DNA of 64,000 bases from Antennarius striatus. Lineage: Eukaryota > Chordata > Actinopteri > Lophiiformes > Antennariidae. The DNA is taken from NCBI RefSeq assembly GCF_040054535.1, contig NC_090792.1, positions 10,084,491 to 10,148,490 on the forward strand, read 5' to 3'. Below the pieces are notes generated by a model that had not been told where the DNA came from, made no database searches, and worked only from the letters and a program-made list of their open reading frames with translations. Below, piece by piece: positions 58,560 to 64,000 of this stretch; the stretch's first letter is position 1; each line of letters starts with the position of its first letter. The position numbers and the translations under genes were made by a program.

Positions 58560-58990
58560 ATGCCCCTATCACCCGAAACACATCCACTTGCCATTGAAAT
58601 CCTGTAATTGAATGAGTTTTTGTCATTATTGTGATTAATCATATTAATTTGACCTAATTAAGAGATGGTTCTAAGTTATGACAATTAGATTAATGAAATT
58701 AGTTTTAAGTTTTTTTTCCACTCATCCTAATAAAAAAAAAGGAAAATCAGACCAGAACTGTTATGAAACAGTTTGGCAATCTGGATTTTGGGACTAATTG
58801 AATGTCTGATTTTATTAATGATGAAATTTATAAAAGTCCTTGAGGGGGAAATTAACGCAGATTCAGCTGTTAAGAGTGGAAAATTAATTAAAATTCCTGG
58901 AGATATGCTGTCATTAAAGGCACAGGCCCTGTTAACCCTTGTCCTACTGTGAAAGGCTAGTGTGTACACACAGGGGATCCGCATATGAAC
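58560..58990. promoter_or_regulatory. Candidate conserved non-coding element 4
   Basis: The densest TAAT cluster in the window: GTGATTAATCATATTAATTT, GACCTAATTAAGAG, CAATTAGATTAATG, GGAAAATTAATTAAAATTCC. The last is a 20-base palindrome at about 58878-58897. No open frame and no simple repeat beyond short T/A runs. Confidence 0.4.
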
Positions 58991-60544
58991 TGAACTACGA
59001 TTCCTGGGCTTTTAAGGATGACAAATAAGCTGTCCCTTTGAACTGGGGCTATTACAGGTCCAGTGCTGAATTTCTCTGCATTTGTTCAGGTTTTTAGTGT
59101 CATCAAATCAAATGAAGAATGTAGTACAATATCAGCAGTTCCCTGATTTGTACTTTTGGATGCTCTGCGTTGTGGTTTAAAACTAACTAAGGTAACCGTG
59201 TCTTTGACGTTCTACCTGTTGTTGTTTTTTATGTTCGTTTGGTCCGCCAGCCAGTTAACACACTGGTATGGACTGCATATGTGAATAATTATCTGAAGAC
59301 TTCCCATGGAATTGTATTCCAAACATGGTGCCCAGACAATGCATGCTGCTGAATTATGTTTTGACAAACACTGAATAGATCACCACAAAATCTGGCACAG
59401 ACATTAACATCCCTCACGCGATGGATCATAATACCTAATGCCATCCCGTTCCATCAAATTAATTAACAAAAAAATATTTTTTTTTTAATGTTGTTTATTT
59501 GTGTGTTTGAAAGCTCAAAAGGTTTTCAATGGATTTCAGTGACAGTGTATAGGAAGGTGGGCCCTGGGGAGGGGAATAGGAAGTTCATCCATAAAGATGT
59601 GTATATGAAATAATTTGATGTGTCCTACTATATTGATGTCATGACACACCTTACTTTGATTCCTGTTGACATGACAATAATGTTTCTCATGAAGTTGACA
59701 TTTTTTTAATTAGGAGTCACATGGTCAACACCACCGTCATAGAAAACCAATTAGAGGCAGAGTAGGGAAAGTCATGGTGTCACCATAGTAGGATTTACAC
59801 ATTTGTTTGGCTGTGGTATGTGCTCTAGTTTCCAAATGCTACTATGGTAATAACTTGGAAAAAACAAGAATAGCACAAAAAATAATTTTCTGCTAAATAA
59901 CAGAAAATTGCTATGATTCTCTTCACAGGCTCAAGTCAGCATTTATCTTAAAGCTCTACTGGACTGACAGCCATCTAGAGCTAAATCTCAATATTCTAAG
60001 GTTTTAAATTGTTTCTTTCTTTATAAAATAATTTGTAACCTCTACTCCACAAACTGTAATTCAAATAAATTCCAGCCACTTTCTTGTAGAAGAACGTAAA
60101 GCATTAATCCATAACACTGCAGTCCCAGGTTACTTTAGGTTCTCCATTATCCTTCCTACATATACTCATAATCTGTGATTTGCAGCTCACAACTTTGAAG
60201 ACTGTAGGAAATAAAAACTTCACTGTTTTTACACCTTAGAAATGTTACTTTGGACATTAATTTGCAGATAGTTTTGATATCAAATTCTTTACTGATCTTC
60301 AGCCTTTATTTTAAATGTACAGTACTGCTATTTGAAAGAAACAGGGTATTTAACGTTCTTGTGCATCCATCTGATAAAAAAGTTAATCTCCTGCAGCTTT
60401 TTGGGTCGGTTCCAAGCTATCCATTTCCTGTTGCTCGGCCGGTGCTGGTGATTGATGCCCAGGTCAAACCCTGCCACTCCGGGTGCAGTAGGGGTCTGAC
60501 ACTAGTGTTGCATGGGCTCTGTACCATCCTTCAGCTCTGCATAT

Positions 60545-60710
60545 TCACCAGCCTGTCTCCCTCTCTGCAGGCCGATTCATAATTAACAGCTGTTGGCTTG
60601 TCAAGAACGGCCCTGGCCATGGCACACGCACATATATTTATATTCACTGTGGAGACCCCTTTGCCATGGATGGATTTCAGAGGGCATGAACCCATCTTCT
60701 TCCCCTGAAT
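60545..60710. promoter_or_regulatory. Candidate conserved non-coding element 5
   Basis: Contains GATTCATAATTAACAGCTG (homeodomain word plus a CAGCTG E-box) and paired GGCCATGGCA / GCCATGGATGG words. Non-repetitive and not coding. Confidence 0.3.
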
Positions 60711-60778
60711 GATGGACACTCACCTGAAAGCTCAAATGCATACTCAGTCAATCTGCTCTCACACTCGTACCACCTTCA

Positions 60779-60781
<3 letters not shown>

Positions 60782-60855
<74 letters not shown>
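60782..60855. repeat. (CT)n microsatellite
   Basis: A perfect CT run of about 74 bp followed by CTTCCTTCCT. Confidence 0.98.
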
Positions 60856-60858
<3 letters not shown>

Positions 60859-61049
60859 TCCTTCCTTCCTCTCATCTTGTTTTTCCTCCGTTCGCTCGTG
60901 CTCAGCATCTCCTGCCACCATGTCAGGAACTTTTGCATTAAGTCCAGTCTGCCTGGTCTGCGAGGAGGCAATATGAAAATGAAGTGTGGCTGTGGCCGGC
61001 TCGCTGCTGTGTGTGTTTGTCATGCGTGTTTAGCTGAAGTTGAAATGTA

Positions 61050-61500
61050 AATATAGACTGCAGGAGATCTCGGTTGCGATAGGCTGCTTGAAATTCTAAT
61101 AAACAAGTAGCTGTCCACCTGTAATAAATGATACCCATAAAAGGGGTGATTCTTTGAGCAGATAAAGATGAAAAGTAATTGTTTGTGCTCACACAAAATT
61201 AATCAGATCAAAACAGGGGCAATCATTTTAAAGAGACACCAGACCCATAAAAAAGGCAAAGCTGTGATAAAGTATTGGCTATCAGGCATGCAGGCTGGAG
61301 GTTAGCATTACAATAATAGCTATGGAGGGCCAGTATTCATGGAGCTTGAGATAGGATTATTGCATATATTCAAAGAGGGGAAATGTTTATGGTACATATG
61401 TATAGAAGCAGAGGCTCACACACACAAGGTCAAGTTTCACTAAGAGGAGGATTTAAGTGATGCAAATGAAAGGCGAAAGTGTTACAAATCTACACTTTAA
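61050..61500. promoter_or_regulatory. Candidate conserved non-coding element 6
   Basis: About 450 bp of non-repetitive DNA with several GATAAA/AGATAAAG words (GATA-type), CTAATAAAC, AAATTAATCAGATC and CAATCATTTTAAAG. No coding frame on either strand. Confidence 0.35.
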
Positions 61501-62599
61501 TCCACATATGTGAAAAAGATCAGTACACTACATTTATTAATTTTATAATTAATAGAAATAGTAATAATCAAGAGAATATCTGAACTAACAATTTATTACA
61601 ATTAATTTGAGTCATGTGCAGCACTGTGACTGATTTCACATTTTGAGGGTAAAAAAACTATTACTGCGCTTTGATTCTTGTTTGCTTTGCCATTGCTGTC
61701 ATCACTTGTATTAGAATTAACAGACTCACGGTGCCAGCCGGGGGTGTTCCCCTCACCCAGATGCCATACTGATCAACACACGCGACGCATTCCATCCAGT
61801 CTGAGGCCCCAGATATGATAGATCACCTGGAAAGAGGGAAAGCAGTGCAAACATGCTTATTTTCACAGCTTTGATATGCTCACTCCGGCAAAGGGGCCAA
61901 TATGTGTAGCTCAGTGTTTAGTCATACAGTGATGAGGACATAGTGGAGATCTGTTCAGCTCTTATGCATTGGCTGTGGTCCTGTGTAACCTGTTCACTAG
62001 AGCAGTGGAGAGAAGCTCTGATTCTCACAAACAGTGGAGTTTGGTGCCCACTTGCAGCCCTGGTGATCATCCATACTCTATTTCTATCATGAGAACTGTT
62101 CAATCAGTAAAATGACGATTCTTTGACAATTACATTTTGCCTTGACCTCTTCCATTTGGCTTTTCTTTACTTATTTCCAGAGACATTTGGGCTCAGACGG
62201 TGCTCAAGATGAACCCCATTTCGCTGGAACAATCACAGATAACCCACAATGACCTGCTTTTGAGTGCAAAGCTGCCAATCTGAAGCACAACGAACTCCGA
62301 GTGTGTCGAACAGAAGAGATCAACAAGTCTTCCATTTAGCAGCTGTCCTAATTGAGTGGCTGATGAGGTTGAGGCTTCTCTGGAGGGTATTGTATGCTTT
62401 GGCAAGTGTCTCATCTACTTATAGGCAAAAGATTGTATTTGAGGAGAGCCAGCAGCCAAAGGCAGCGCACTTGTGTGCGACTCTCAACACCGACCAAATT
62501 CCCTACTCTCTTTATTCTTTTCTGGCAGGTTGTAATGGAGTTAATTGTACAATAAAAGCTATTCTCTAAATCATTTCCTTTCTGTCCATACAAGATTGA

Positions 62600-62765
62600 T
62601 CACGGAACCAATCTTTTCTACTGCTGTAATTTTCATATTTAATGAGCGTGACTCCAAAACTATTACACTAATTAGTCAAATCTCACATATCGGTAATGAT
62701 GCTCGCAGTAATTAATATTGTATTTAATTAAAAAATGACCCATTTCAATGGCTTGCATGCAGGCG
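62600..62765. promoter_or_regulatory. Candidate conserved non-coding element 7
   Basis: TTTAATGAGC, ACACTAATTAGTCAAATC, GCAGTAATTAATATTG and ATTTAATTAAAAAATG lie in 110 bp. Non-repetitive, non-coding, dense in homeodomain cores. Confidence 0.35.
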
Positions 62766-63356
62766 TTGCTGGTTGGTTTGCCTGTGGGTAGGAGGGGATG
62801 TTAGGAAGGGGGCAGGATGGGGGGTTGGGCCATTGGACGACATAGTGGAGATGGATAGAGAGCTAGAGAAGATGGGAAGAGGTGGGTGAGTGGGTGGGGG
62901 GGGGGTGGACAGGTGTAGGTGCTGTGAGCATCTCTCTCTAGCTGTGCAGACTTCCAGTTTCCTGCAGCATATGTCTGTGTGGTTAGCACATGCTCAAAAC
63001 CCCCCGCTTTCTTTCACAAGAGGCAGCCAGCCTGTGTGATTTATGTGGGGCCCCTGTTCCACTGTGCATACACTGGAAAATCTCCAGTTTACACAAGAAT
63101 TGCCTGAAAAATGAGATCTGTGACTACATTCTTTTCATTAGTGGCTTACGCTAGCATGGAGCCTGGGAGCCTCTGTGCTCCTAATGATGCGAACGCGGCC
63201 CGTAGCCTCCCAGCTGCACTCAGGCTTTCATTGCCTACAACACCCATGTCACAAACACTCTTATTTAATTTCCACAACAATTAAAAAAGGAAAACAACCG
63301 CTAAACTTGTGCTGCTTGAGGCAGACGTGTTCTCACTGGCTCAAGTTAAATGTTTG

Positions 63357-63358
<2 letters not shown>

Positions 63359-63418
<60 letters not shown>

Positions 63419-63437
63419 CACACACACACGCACACAA
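63359..63437. repeat. (CA)n microsatellite
   Basis: A CA run with ATGCA and CGCA interruptions near its end. Confidence 0.97.
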
Positions 63438-64000
63438 TTTGATGTTCAGCTATAAACGGAAACTATAAACAACGACATATTTTGATATTGTATTCTGTGC
63501 GATACACAGCCAAAGAGCTCTGAGATAGGAAACAACATTAGGATGGATATACGACAATGGAATTTTATTACCAAGGGACTCCGTTCACAAATGCACACTT
63601 ACAAAACAAAAACCATAGCTGTCTGTCTGTAGAGTGACAGATATTCCACGTATGTGGTGTGTATGCCTGTACACCTACAGACACACAAACAACATTCAAT
63701 CTTTCTTATAGCACAAGAACATGCAGGGACCAGCCACTTTCCCAGAGCCCACCCCTCCTTCTCATCCCCCCTCCTCTCCAGCCATCAGTAACAAACAATG
63801 ATGCTCTCGTCCCGGGCAGCAGTTCAGTTCTCTTATCTAAATAAGATTTAGCCTTCATTTAAACGGGGCCTCCATCAGTTTGGAGAGATGGCAGAGGAGT
63901 AGTGAGCGGGATAGAAGACCTAGGGCACCTCATTTTATCTTTATTTATGTCTCTCTGCCTCGCTCTTTACCCAGCAGCAGGACCGGGTGTGCACATGCCA

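Larger units (their letters stand above)
52614..64000. other. Gene-free region downstream of PROX2
   Basis: I find no exon-like similarity on either strand over about 11 kb. Open frames here are short and lack domains. The DNA alternates between simple repeats, one old interspersed repeat and several non-repetitive blocks of balanced composition rich in TAATTA, ATTAATC and TGATTGAT words. Such blocks fit distal enhancers of a developmental gene, either PROX2 or a gene beyond the window. Confidence 0.5.

Overview
This window is vertebrate nuclear DNA, most likely from a ray-finned (teleost) fish. The genes have many exons with short GT-AG introns, long CA, GATA and CT microsatellites are common, and the repeat fragments are of kinds typical of fish (LINE tails, an LTR fossil, short inverted-repeat transposons). 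No bacterial, plasmid or phage feature is visible. I rebuilt the gene models by hand from protein similarity, splice-site sequence and reading-frame phase. Species cannot be named from this sequence.

Layout on the + strand coordinates: FCF1 (+, 275-2895), VASH1 (+, 4724-7863), ANGEL1 (-, 14432-10898), LRRC74A (+, 15218-18822), three tandem olfactomedin-domain secreted-protein genes resembling OLFM4 (+, 19281-21029, 23989-25688, 27308-29276), RPS6KL1 (+, 31043-36235), DLST (-, 42792-37233) and PROX2 (+, 45146-51504). From 51.5 kb to the end I see no protein-coding gene, only simple repeats, old interspersed repeats and several blocks rich in homeodomain-type TAAT/ATTA words that look like candidate conserved enhancers.

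The gene set matches human 14q24.3, where VASH1-ANGEL1-LRRC74A and RPS6KL1-DLST-PROX2 are two neighbouring clusters and FCF1 lies nearby. Here they are packed into about 51 kb with the olfactomedin array between them. The genes share no pathway: 18S rRNA processing (FCF1), tubulin detyrosination (VASH1), an EEP-fold RNA-processing enzyme (ANGEL1), a leucine-rich-repeat protein (LRRC74A), secreted olfactomedins, a pseudokinase-like protein (RPS6KL1), the TCA-cycle E2 enzyme (DLST) and a homeodomain regulator (PROX2). ANGEL1/LRRC74A and DLST/PROX2 are head-to-head pairs; RPS6KL1/DLST are tail-to-tail.

The most notable observations are: a minor-spliceosome (U12, AT-AC) intron in PROX2 whose branch-point region overlaps a perfect U2-type donor; a 61-bp tandem triplication across a DLST exon/intron border that duplicates the splice donor; a 28-nt microexon in ANGEL1; a near-perfect 28/27-bp palindrome at 53.95 kb; and the olfactomedin triplication with transposon fragments between its copies. 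I found no clear wholly new system; the strongest leads concern splicing.
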